Source: Chrysogorgia sp. JL179-B06
Taxonomy: Eukaryota; Cnidaria; Anthozoa; Scleralcyonacea; Chrysogorgiidae
DNA: 64,000 nucleotides
Direction: 5' to 3'
NCBI GenBank assembly: GCA_035772405.1
Contig: JAYKKM010000472.1
Coordinates: 1,505,501 to 1,569,500 of the forward strand
Shown here piece by piece: positions 44,627 to 55,021 of this stretch; positions within the stretch are counted from its first letter, which is position 1; the number at the start of each line of letters is the position of its first letter. A program made the position numbers and the translations under genes. The notes beneath the pieces were generated by a model. It was given only the letters and a program-made list of their open reading frames with translations. It was not told the DNA's origin and ran no database searches.

Positions 44627-46903
44627 AATGGGCAGTTCTAACTATAAAATAGACAGTTCTAAATATACAATAGACAGTTCTAAATATAAAATGGGCAGTT
44701 CTAAATAATAAATGGACAGTTCTAAATATAAAATAGACAGTTCTAAATATAAAATAGACAGTTCTAAATATAAAATGGGCAGTTCTATATTATAAAATGG
44801 GCAGTTCTAATTATAAAATGGGCAGTTCTAATTATAAAATGGGCAGTTCTAATTATAAAATGGGCAGTTCTAATTATAAAATGGGCAGTTCTAATTATAA
44901 AATGGGCAGTTCTAATTATAAAATGGGCAGTTCTAATTATAAAATAGACAGTTCTAAATATAAAAGACTTCTAAATATAAAATAGACAGTTCTATATTAT
45001 AAAATGGACAGTTCTATATTATAAAATGGGCAGTTCTATATTATAAAATGGGCAGTTCTATATTATAAAATGGGCAGTTCTATATTATAAAATGGGCAGT
45101 TCTATATTATAAAATAGACAGTTCTATATTATAAAATAGACAGTTCTAAATATAAAATGGGCAGTTCTATATTATAAAATGGGCAGTTCTACATTATAAA
45201 ATGGGCAGTTCTAAATATAAAATGGGCAGTTCTATATTATAAAATGGACAGTTCTATATTATAAAATGGACAGTTCTATATTATAAAATGGGCAGTTCTA
45301 TATTATAAAATTATAAAATGGGCAGTTCTAATTATAAAATGGGCAGTTCTAATTATAAAATAGACAGTTCTAAATATAAAAGACTTCTAAATATAAAATA
45401 GACAGTTCTATATTATAAAATGGACAGTTCTATATTATAAAATGGGCAGTTCTATATTATAAAATGGGCAGTTCTATATTATAAAATGGGCAGTTCTATA
45501 TTATAAAATGGGCAGTTCTATATTATAAAATAGACAGTTCTATATTATAAAATAGACAGTTCTAAATATAAAATGGGCAGTTCTATATTATAAAATGGGC
45601 AGTTCTACATTATAAAATGGGCAGTTCTAAATATAAAATGGGCAGTTCTATATTATAAAATGGGCAGTTCTATATTATAAAATGGACAGTTCTATATTAT
45701 AAAATGGACAGTTCTATATTATAAAATGGGCAGTTCTATATTATAAAATTATAAAATGGGCAGTTCTATATTATAAAATAGACAGTTCTATATTATAAAA
45801 TGGGCAGTTCTATATTATAAAATGGGCAGTTCTAATTATAAAATGGGCAGTTCTAATTATAAAATGGGCAGTTCTAATTATAAAATGGGCAGTTCTAATT
45901 ATAAAATGGGCAGTTCTAATTATAAAATGGGCAGTTCTAATTATAAAATGGGCAGTTCTAATTATAAAATGGGCAGTTCTAATTATAAAATAGACAGTTC
46001 TAAATATAAAAGACTTCTAAATATAAAATAGACAGTTCTATATTATAAAATGGACAGTTCTATATTATAAAATGGGCAGTTCTATATTATAAAATGGGCA
46101 GTTCTATATTATAAAATGGGCAGTTCTATATTATAAAATAGACAGTTCTAAATATAAAATGGGCAGTTCTACATTATAAAATAGACAGTTCTAAATATAA
46201 AATGGGCAGTTCTATATTATAAAATGGACAGTTCTATATTATAAAATGGGCAGTTCTATATTATAAAATGGGCAGTTCTATATTATAAAATAGACAGTTC
46301 TACATTATAAAATAGACAGTTCTAAATATAAAATGGGCAGTTCTATATTATAAAATGGACAGTTCTATATTATAAAATGGACAGTTCTATATTATAAAAT
46401 GGGCAGTTCTATATTATAAAATTATAAAATGGGCAGTTCTAATTATAAAATGGGCAGTTCTAATTATAAAATAGACAGTTCTAAATATAAAAGACTTCTA
46501 AATATAAAATAGACAGTTCTATATTATAAAATGGACAGTTCTATATTATAAAATGGGCAGTTCTATATTATAAAATGGGCAGTTCTATATTATAAAATGG
46601 GCAGTTCTATATTATAAAATGGGCAGTTCTATATTATAAAATAGGCAGTTCTAAATTATAAAATGGGCAGTTCTAAATATAAAATGGGCAGTTCTATATT
46701 ATAAAATGGGCAGTTCTATATTATAAAATGGGCAGTTCTATATTATAAAATGGGCAGTTCTATATTATAAAATGGGCAGTTCTATATTATAAAATGGGCA
46801 GTTCTAAATATAAAATAGACAGTTCTAAATATAAAATGGGCAGTTCTATATTATAAAATAGGCAGTTCTAAATATAAAATGGGCAGTTCTATATTATAAA
46901 ATG
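44627..46903. repeat. 2.3 kb minisatellite of 18-22-bp units
   Basis: Roughly a hundred copies of a unit built on GGGCAGTTCTA or AGACAGTTCTA followed by ATTATAAAAT, TATTATAAAAT or AATATAAAAT. Runs of the 21-bp version stay open as repeated MGSSNYK (about 44797-44940 and 45822-45975). A marker with a shortened unit (AAAGACTTCTAAATAT) recurs after TAGACAG starts at 44945, 45361, 45991 and 46472, showing that larger blocks have been duplicated. Flanking sequence is unique AT-rich DNA. It has no unique spacers and is not a CRISPR array. Confidence 0.95.
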
Positions 46904-47059
46904 GCAAATATTAATATTAATTTTATTCACATAAAAAGCATCACATCGAATGTTTTTTTCATTTTACCTGGTCAGACGACGTTTTAAATTTCAATTCACT
47001 TCATCCTGGTCTAGCGGGATGTTGCGTTAAAATGGAAAAAATCTGTCCCGGTGTACTGG

Positions 47060-48950
47060 ATCGTTACCTGAGTCAGTTGAACTTAACGGCATGAAATTTG
47101 TCAATCCACTGGATAAAGCTGAGGCATTCAATGAATTTTTTTGCCTCTACTTTCCAACAACCAAGTCAGAGTACCTCGGTGCCTTGTACCCAGCCATACA
47201 CTAACTCCTCTTTGACTAATTTGGAACTTACTACGACTGATGTACTGAAAGTTCTTTCTTCTCTGGATGTATCTAAAGCAGCTGGTCCAGATGGCATTCC
47301 CTCTCGTCTGCTTAGAGAGTGTTCTGTTCAAATAGCTCCATCTCTAACTAAGCTATTCAACTTTTCATTATCAATTGGAAAACTTCCGGCTGAATGGAAA
47401 AAGGCCGATGTAACCCCTGTACATAAGAAGGACGCTAAAAATCTCGTAACCAATTATAGGCCCATCTCGGTGTTACCAATAATTAGGGAAGATCTTGTGT
47501 TTCGCAATTGCTTACGGTCTTTCATGAAATTGGGACTGTACTTGATAGGAACATTGAAACAGATGTTCTTTATCTAGATTTTTCAAAGGCGTTTGACTCT
47601 ATCAGCCATGAAAAGTTGCTAATTAAGCTTAAGTTATTTGGAATATCAGGCTCCCTAGCTGGTTTATGGATTATCTTAGTAATCGTAAACAATGTGTAGT
47701 TGTCAATGGTGCAAAGTCTAAATGTGTACCAGTTATTTCAGGAGTTCCTCAAGGTAGTATTCTAGGCCCATTCCTTTTTGTGCTATATGTCAACGATCTT
47801 CCTGATACTACCTCGACAGGTACGAGCATAGTATTATTTGCCGATGACACTAAGTGTTATCGTGCACAGAAGTCCCAAAAACATCATCTTATACTCCAGC
47901 GTGATTTGAATAGTCTTGTCAACTGGAGCCATGATTGGGATTTAAATTTTAATCCAGCCAAATGCGATGTCCTAAAGATTTCTAGAAAACGTAATCCATC
48001 AATTCTAGTATACGTGGCTGAACAAATCATATTAAATGAGTCTAGCACACAATGCGATCTTGGGATAACTATATCCAAAGATCTATCTTGGTATAATCAT
48101 ATTGTGAAGGTTGTTGCTAAATCAAATAAAGTTTTGGGATTTCTTAGGAGTACCCCTACCTCTTTAAGCATTGATTTGCGTCTTGCATTATATCTAACCT
48201 TCGTACGCTCAGTCATGTGCTATGGGAGCCAAGTATGGGCACCTCAGTCTAGCACTCGTGATCTGCTTCTTCTTGAGCGTATTCAACGTCGTGCTACTAA
48301 GTACATTCTTGCGTTGGATATGACCGTAGATCTTTCTTATAGAAATAGGCTGGTTAAATTGAACCTTCTTCCAATTTCCTATTGGTTTGAATACCTTGAT
48401 CTTGTTTACTTTTGTAAGTGCCGCCTTGGGCTTTGTACTCTTGATATTACAAAGTATGTAACTTCTTATTCTCTGTCCTCCAGAACCACCAGAAATTCGT
48501 TTGCATGTACTGACTACAAATCTAATACATTTAAAACGTCCACATTTAGAGATTATTATTTTAACCGTTTAGTACCATTGTGGAATTCTTTACCTGAGGA
48601 TATTAATTCTTGTAATTCTATTGCTTCTTTTAAAAATTGTCTTTTTTTATATTATAAGTCTTGTTTATTATCTATTTTCAATATATATCGCATTAGAACA
48701 CTTAAAACTATTTGCTCTAAATGTAGGTCTACAGATATTAAATCTATTTGTTGTCGCTAGTTATGACCATTTACTTATTTATTTATGCTTGTAATTAACT
48801 AGTTTAGTGTATCTTATGTATATATTGTAGTATTGTTATCTATATGTGAACAGTTTTGTATGTTACTTGTACGGAGTAGAGCTTGTCTGGACTTAGAGTC
48901 CTTTCTCTGCTCTGTTAAAGCTTTTAAATAAAAAAATAAAAAATAAAAAT
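47060..48950 (+). mobile_element. 5'-truncated LINE with reverse transcriptase
   Basis: Motifs in order: NPLDKAEAFNEFF (about 47103-47140), DVSKAAGPDGIPSRLL (47266-47313), EWKKADVTPVHKK (47393-47430), NYRPISVLPI (47452-47481), then an apparent internal deletion of several dozen codons. Next are DFSKAFDSISHEKLL (catalytic Asp, about 47577), SGVPQGSILGPFLFVLYVND (47740-47800), FADDTK (47836-47855), LNFNPAKCDVLKIS, QVWAP and the C-terminal RLVPLWNSLPEDI, with a stop at 48760. Frames change near 47500 and 47680. The 3' end is an A-rich (AAAATA)n tail to about 48950. It resembles the pol of jockey/CR1-like elements. The apurinic-type endonuclease is absent through 5' truncation. Confidence 0.85.
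47666..48760 (+). pseudogene. Reverse-transcriptase C-terminal frame of the LINE
   Basis: The longest open stretch of the LINE (364 codons), carrying the VPQGSILGP and FADD boxes, thumb and the C-terminal domain up to the natural stop. The preceding motif (DFSKAFDSI) is in another frame ending at 47699, so the protein is not continuous. Confidence 0.8.
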
Positions 48951-49427
48951 GATCGAGATCCCGGTCAGGCGGGATGTCCCGGTCTCCATACAAACGCAAC
49001 TGCGAAAATAATAGTAAATTATATACAAGCCGAGATCCCGATATAGCGGGACGTCCCGGTGTTTTTCGAACAACTTCAAGAGCAAATTCAAAAACAACTG
49101 CATCTAACTGAACCATTTTTAACAACTACGATTTTTATCACATTTAAAACCTCCGTCATGCCAATGATTTCCTTGCTTCATTCAGTAAGCGGCAACAACA
49201 ATGGTAAATTTCGAAGGCTATTTGTGTCATTTGTTTAGAAGAGATCCATTGCCTTTTAGTAGTTGGAGCAAAGAGCAACAGCAGTATAGTGCACCAAAAG
49301 AAATTACCTAGAACCAAGTGTTACCAACCTCGGCATTAAATTTCGTTCAGTCAGTAAGGATGTAGTTAGTGTAATAATAGTCCCCGCGTGTAATAGATTC
49401 GCTTGCTACGCTTCGCCACGCCACGCA
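48951..49427. other. Short repeat flanking the LINE
   Basis: The sequence GAGATCCCGGTCAGGCGGGA and GAGATCCCGATATAGCGGGA (about 48955 and 49033) is a repeated motif, and related CCTGGTCTAGCGGGATG lies at 46992 before the LINE. The LINE therefore probably inserted in an existing repeat. Otherwise featureless. Confidence 0.45.
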
Positions 49428-49753
49428 TTTGGAACCGTAAACGGTCGGTAGCATCTTGGGACTTTTTTACGCACGCCTATTTTTTTGATAATATTCTAAA
49501 CCAAACCCTAAAACTAACCAACCTTAATCCTAACCCAATTTAAAAAAATGGAAATTATATACTCACCCAACATTCGAACCCCGCTCTCACAACTAAAAAT
49601 CAATAACAGTGACCACTCGGCTATGCAAGCAAACATGAAATGTTTGGTTGATAATCAATATTTATGTAATCCCATTGTAAGTAAACTATATATATATAAT
49701 AAAAAGATGCTACCGACCACTAAAGATGCTACCGACTGTCTACGGATTCCAAA
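49428..49753. mobile_element. MITE with 27-bp terminal inverted repeats
   Basis: GGTCGGTAGCATCTT near 49443-49457, preceded by GGAACCGTAAAC, is mirrored at about 49722-49750 (AAGATGCTACCGACTGTC then TACGGATTCC). The AAGATGCTACCGAC end motif is repeated at 49704-49717 in tandem. The interior includes TAACCAACCTTAATCCTAACCC near 49515-49538. Confidence 0.7.
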
Positions 49754-49789
49754 TTAGCTGCTACGCTATGCTTACTACGCTTGCTTGCC

Positions 49790-49930
49790 TGTAATTGGGT
49801 CGCCCCAATCCCACATTGGACAAATACTACGCAAACACTGGCACCTAATTGAAAAGGACCCTACATTGAGCATTCTCTGGCCAGAAGCTCCTGTAGTAGC
49901 GTACCAAACAAACAAAAACCTAAAAGATTC
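49790..49930 (+). pseudogene. Penelope-like element scrap
   Basis: The frame reads ILRKHWHLIEKDPTLSILWP then APVVAYQTNKNLKDSLVSAK, the linker between reverse transcriptase and GIY-YIG endonuclease in Penelope-like elements ('LRxHWHLIxxDxxLxxIFPxPPIVAxRRxKNLxDxLVxA'). The following zinc-finger and GIY-YIG parts are not recognisable. An 18-bp tandem duplication GAAACAGAAAATCTCCAA lies near 50142-50177. Confidence 0.6.
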
Positions 49931-50249
49931 ACTTGTATCTGCCAAAATTACAAACTAACAACACAATACAAAACTGAGTGCAATCACTTACACACATATA
50001 ACTGTAGTCCATATCCTTGAAAGCTCTACCAATTCTGTGGAGACACTGCCAACTATCAAAGAAACCTGTCAATGATGAACTACTGGTTACACATTACAAT
50101 ACTCAACATTGCAAGACTGAATAACTCAACACTCGCAGAAGAAACAGAAAATCTCCAAGAAACAGAAAATCTCCAAGAAGATCCTGTTATGAAAATCTTC
50201 TACCAGAATAATTCCCAAGACGACACTGCTATCAACTTCCAAATTGAAC

Positions 50250-50623
50250 TATAAACACTCATCATATTTAACACCAAAATAATAAACTATAAACAAGAAT
50301 AATCAAAACAATTGTACTATATACACTTATTTCTATTAATCAATAATGATGATACCCAAATTATCATTACTATTAACTAAAACAACCTACAACTATAAAA
50401 CACTTCATGTAGTGTTATATGCATGGGGCATGCATTATATATGTTACATTGCTTGTGTTTGTGGATATATTTCTATGTACATGCGGCCATGACATACCAC
50501 TGGTTATTGTGAAAAACAGAAAACTTAATTGCATTGGTATCCTTTATATTTCCAGGTTCATTGAACAAACTACAAGAGCCTGTTGGTAAACCTTTTCCGA
50601 CCAAGATCCAACCACCCCGTCTT
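50250..50623. other. No rec­ognised gene
   Basis: AT-rich sequence. Nothing assignable. Confidence 0.5.
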
Positions 50624-51400
50624 TTACGACCACCTGCCGTTTACGACCACTTTTCCTGGAACGGACGATTTGTGGGGAAGGGGGGGATGTATCCCCCACT
50701 TTTTGACCAATGTATGATTATCCCCCTTCTGACTTTCCGTGATGCAGTCATCCCCCCACAGTGAGTTATCGATAAAGTCAAAGCTGTTTCTGTGCGCCAT
50801 TTTCTTTAACTTCTTGTTGACCTCAGATTGTTTCATCGACACATTTACATCTTCTCTGTGTGTAAGGCTATATATGACTATTTTCGCGTTCTGGAATTTC
50901 TTGCGAGTCTTGAATTGTTCGTTCTGGAATTTCTTGCAATCCGCGTTTTCGGCTGCCAGGTTATTCGTTCCTGCATGAAGAATTACATGTGTCGGTTCAA
51001 TATCGGTGATTTGGTCACAGGTTTTACCTGGAAACGAGCGCTTGTACTCCGTTTTCTTGCAGAGTTTTTTTGGGTCTGTTTGCTTGATTATGGAGTCTCC
51101 GGTAATCATTTGTTCCAGCTGATCGTGGGAGCCATTTCTTTGACTCGGCGGTATTCTTGTTGATGTTTGGCTCAGTTGTTTAGTAGAGCGATGAACAGTT
51201 GTTTCAAGAGTCTCGTCCCCTCTTGTTATAGAGCAGCGATTACCAGTTGTTATTGTTGTTTCAAAAGGTTCCGCTTCGTGGGAAGTTTGAATTATCGAAG
51301 TTTGCATCTCATTAGCTCGAGCAGTTGATATGAGTTCTTCCAATGAAAGTTTCAAAAACCCCAGAGTGTCACAATGTGGGAATGGCTCTGTAAAATACAT
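50624..51400 (-). pseudogene. SGNH-hydrolase-like protein, LINE ORF1 type
   Basis: The 258-codon frame has MITGDSIIKQTDPKKL (block I, catalytic Ser in GDS), YKRSFPGKTCDQITD (block II Gly) and PTHVILHAGTNNLAAE (block III GTNN), then FQNAKIVIYSLTHRED, VNKKLKKM and DFIDNS. The end diverges where the catalytic Asp/His block (D-x-x-H-L) should be. Esterase-like SGNH domains of this kind occur in ORF1 of CR1/L2 LINEs and as stand-alone cnidarian genes. The N-terminal 90 residues are low-complexity and Thr/Ser-rich. The missing His suggests it is inactive. No ORF2 is adjacent in the same orientation. Confidence 0.65.
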
Positions 51401-52473
51401 ATTAATTTTGTAAAATACAAGTTAAAATATAAATACATCAGAAAATGTTTTAATCCTTGCTACATGATTCTTAACTTCTCACGATTCTTAACTTACATGA
51501 TTCTTAACTTCTCATAAATAATGGTACAAACCAACTGGCAATCGAAGCCATTTGCTGACCTAATGTCTCTGACTCTAGTTTGAGGATTCGGTTCGGTTCC
51601 CATTTTAGGCAGACAAATAAAAGTTCTTGCAGCAATTGTTGAACCTCATTTCAACGTAATATTGTATAACATTCACAAACGCTGATGGATGACAACTGAA
51701 TAGTGTTGCAATTATAGTACAGTGCGATTTTGGTGCAATTAAACTAAAACATAAAAGCTCCTGTATTTTAAAGTCTCTCAGGTTCAGTTCCATGGGAATA
51801 AAGCTGTTTAATTTATATGTCCAGAATCATATTTTATTGTCGGTCGAGATTAGCACCCTCGCCTCCAGTGCACTATATTTAGCAACAGAAATATAGCAGC
51901 ATACCAGATGTCCATAATGAAACCGGCTGTGAAATCTCTGAATGACAAAACAACAACGAAGATCTGCGAAAAATCCGAATCGACATCCATAGAATCCAAT
52001 TCATAATAAACTGCTTTCAACCGAAGAAAAACAGTCAAACAATCGCTCAATTTCTGCCAACCCGGGGTAAAACACGCTGTTGTTGTCTTTCACACTCCTA
52101 AGACACCATGCAGGCACCGGACCACATGATCACCTTTTCAGTGTTTCCCGACGTCGTTTTCGCCCCCCTTTGAAGTTTGCTGGCTAGCCTAACCAGTATC
52201 CCTTCTATTAACCGTGGGTGTTAACACCTGCACCCATTGTACAATATTGGTAAGCCGTCGATATGAATGCGTGGCCGTCTGTCTACACGGCCATCTATGG
52301 ACTGCAAAGGGATTCAGGAACGCTGACAATGCAACAAATTTGCCGCCCATAATGGCAGCCACAAGACGATAAGAAATAGGGTGAAAACCGGGGCCAATGA
52401 AAAAATAGGTACGCAATGAAGGTACTTACTTTTCGCGCTTGGCTTTGACCTTTTAGCTCTGGCTGTCGAGGAC
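51401..52473. other. No recognised gene
   Basis: About 1 kb of AT-rich, then moderately GC-rich sequence; a small hairpin GGGTGTTAACACCTGCACCC lies near 52215-52235. Confidence 0.45.
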
Positions 52474-52745
52474 AATAGTATATTAAAAACATAAAATACA
52501 CAACTTTTTGAGCAATTTCTACTTACAAACTATATATAATTATTTGTTTGTACCTACATAACATGTGTTCCCTAGAATATTTCAGCGAAATCTGTTGCGA
52601 TTTAGGCGGAGATATGAATCTCAACCGATTTCGCTTAAATCTTCATGGGAACACATGTTGTGTAGTTACAAACAAATATGATTGTATATAGTTTGTAAGT
52701 AGAAAATGCTCAAAAAGTTGTATTTTATGTTTTTAATATATTATT
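52474..52745. repeat. Long palindrome with about 110-bp arms
   Basis: TATTAAAAACATAAAATACA and the following CAACTTTTTGAGCA, CTACTTACAAACTATATA and ACATGTGTTCCC are mirrored in the right half (52640-52745). The arms have only a few mismatches and the loop is about 50 bp, centred near 52605. Confidence 0.8.
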
Positions 52746-52989
52746 ATATATAATTAAATATTCTGTAATAAATTAGTGGAACAAGTTCCCACAGCCCAAG
52801 ATTGGGCTGCCAAGCTGCATTCTGTCAATTTCTGTGGCCTCGTGACAAACAAAGTTGTTTTTAGAGTTTCATAAAAAGAGGAGATAACATTATCGAAGGT
52901 GAGATTTTATGTTTTTGTGTTGATCATCATATTTCAATCTATATCAATTTATATAACATAAGTAATAGTTTATATATTTATTGAAAGAG

Positions 52990-53886
52990 ATGGCATCAAA
53001 AGCAAGAGCTAAAAGAAAGATATAGCCGAAAGTAGCACGATTATTGGAAGTGAAGAGAGCAAGCTCGGCAGCAGTAGTACTACAACAAAACGTGAAGCCA
53101 ACAACAGCGATGGACTTGCTGCATGGAGCCCTCATGCAGCACCTTAAGAAGATGGAGAGATTGGATGAATACGATGAATCATTCAAAGGCAGATGGAATC
53201 GTGGAGAAAGCCAAGTCACCTGCCATTGGGCAAAAATTCTACATCCCCACAAGGCGGTCATAAGAGAAAATGCCCAAACTACCAAGATGCGCATTGTATA
53301 TGATGCATCAGCCAGAGCCAGCGACTCAGCCCCCTCATTGAAGGATTGCCTGGAGGTGGGACCTCCACTCCAAAACCAACTGTGGAGTGACCTAGTACGA
53401 GGAAGATTCCACACCATTGCCTTGACGGGAGACATAAAAAGGCTTTTCTTCAAGTGCGGATCCGCGAGAATCGTCGAGATGCATTGAGATTCCATTGGCT
53501 TGAAAACAAAGACCCCCAGCAGATCTGCACACTACGCTTCACCAGAGCAATATTTGGTCTCGGTCCCTCACCCTTTTTGCTTGGAGGAGTTGTACGGCAC
53601 CACCTGAACACTGTGCGAACTGAGCACCCAAATCATGTAGAAGAAATCGAGCGCAGTCTCTATATGGACGATATCATAACGGGCGGACAATCCGTAGAAG
53701 TGAAAGAAAAGAAGGTTACAACTACGATTTTCGACCAAGCATCATTCCGCCTACACAAGTGGAAGCTGATCGAGAATGCCCACAAGTCCACTCTCCATGG
53801 GGAGGGAGTGGGCCTTACGATGACGAAAATACGAGAAAAACATTGGATCCCACGCCTAAAGCCTCTTTTCCACTCGTCGCAATAAC
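52990..53886 (+). pseudogene. BEL/Pao pol fragment with internal deletion
   Basis: Frames show MRIVYDASARASDSAPSLKD, GPPLQNQLWSDLVRGRFHTI, LTGDIKRLF (first RT Asp region), DALRFHWLENKDPQQI, FTRAIFGLGPSPFLLGGVV, ERSLYMDDIITGG (catalytic YMDD) and FRLHKW. The sequence then jumps to GEGVGLTMTKIREKHW, which belongs to the integrase zinc-binding region, so the RNase H region has been deleted. One frameshift lies near 53455. No LTR was identified. It is a different, more diverged copy than the element at 54608-60703, in the opposite orientation. Confidence 0.8.
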
Positions 53887-54424
53887 CGCCTCGCAAGTCC
53901 TGAGAGTGCTTGCGAGTAACTGGCAGCGAGCTGTTAACGAGCTGAATTTAGAGCTGTTAAAAAATTAAAATGTTAAAAAGTACAGAATTCTCTTCGATGT
54001 TACATATAAAGAATATAAAAACAGAGGAATGAAAGAAAAGGTGTGGCATTTCCAGGTTCGATTGTGCATTATATTTGTAATTATGTACAGTGATCTTATT
54101 ACAGGAGTAAACAACAGCCAGACACTGCCATATCTGTTATTTGGTGAACATGCTTGCTTTGATTTCAAATGTGATTGTTTTTATCATATCTCAAATGAGA
54201 TACCTTTGTGCCTTTATTTATCTGAAAACAAATTTCAATTTAACAAACCCAACATAGTTCTATAATATGATAGTTATGATGCGCATGCATATCAAGCCTA
54301 TTACCTCTGAAAAATACTCTGAAATCCCTGACGGAAGTCACACATATAACATCCTAAATTCACGTCAGGGATTCAGAAATTTATAGGCTTGTTCCCTATC
54401 CAATCTAGTGCTGTGTTATTATAA
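53887..54424. other. No recognised gene
   Basis: AT-rich sequence following the BEL/Pao fragment. Nothing assignable. Confidence 0.45.
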
Positions 54425-54436
54425 GTAATACCATGA

Positions 54437-54585
54437 CATGAGAAATTGGTGATTAAATTGCCCCGGACGCTGAGGGAGGATTTGTGGTAGTCCCAACAGT
54501 GAAGCCCGAGGGACTTCCACAAATCCTCTCGAGGCTTGAGGGGCATTTAATTACTAATTTCACCAACATGTTGTGGTATTAGTTT
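54437..54585. mobile_element. Palindromic hairpin element with 12-bp flanking direct repeats
   Basis: GAGGATTTGTGGTAGTCCC pairs with GGGACTTCCACAAATCCTC, with AAATTGCCCC/GGGGCATTT outside and a loop containing GAAGCCCGAG. GTAATACCATGA occurs directly at 54425-54436 and 54586-54597, which I read as a target duplication (its apparent length depends on where the element ends are drawn). Confidence 0.75.
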
Positions 54586-54607
54586 GTAATACCATGATTG
54601 ATGAGGT

Positions 54608-54898
54608 TGTGGGGAAATTTGCCTCCCTAAATCCCCAACACTTCACAAAGGTTTAAAGTTTCTATTATTACAGTTTCGCTTCGCTACATCGCAGTTCTCT
54701 TCGCTACATCGCAGTTCTCTTCGCTACATCACAGTTCTCTTTCTCTACATCACAGTTCTCTTTCTCTACATCACAGTTCTCTTTCTCTCACGATGAAATG
54801 TACATGCGTTATCTAAGATGGCCCCTGATTGGCTTACACTAATTAGATTAAATCAGGCCATCGTCTTGTTATTGTAAACAAATATCAAGTTCCCGACA
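54608..54898 (-). repeat. 3' LTR of the BEL/Pao element
   Basis: 291 bp, TG...CA ends (TGTGGGG... on the plus strand, TGTCGGGAACTTG on the minus strand). It contains about six copies of a 20-bp TCGCTACATCACAGTTCTCT-type unit. One unit more than the 5' LTR. Confidence 0.9.
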
Positions 54899-54910
54899 CT
54901 CTCCCCCATA
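54899..54910 (-). other. Polypurine tract of the BEL/Pao element
   Basis: On the minus strand GGGGGAGAG directly precedes the 3' LTR. This is the expected position and composition for the plus-strand priming site and confirms the orientation. Confidence 0.7.
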
Positions 54911-55021
54911 TAACTTCTTTTGAAGGTATATGTTCTAAAAGGAAACGAAATGTTTCAAATGTTAATTAATGTCTGATATGTGTAAACTTTATCGTCTTAA
55001 AAGTAAAGGATAATAAACAAA

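Noticed and set aside
44797..46031. MGSSNYK-repeat open frames as real proteins
   Set aside because: They are the open sub-runs of a minisatellite whose other units shift the frame; no start context or unique flanking coding sequence.
44627..46903. CRISPR-like array
   Set aside because: Units are contiguous variants with no unique spacers, and the window is eukaryotic.
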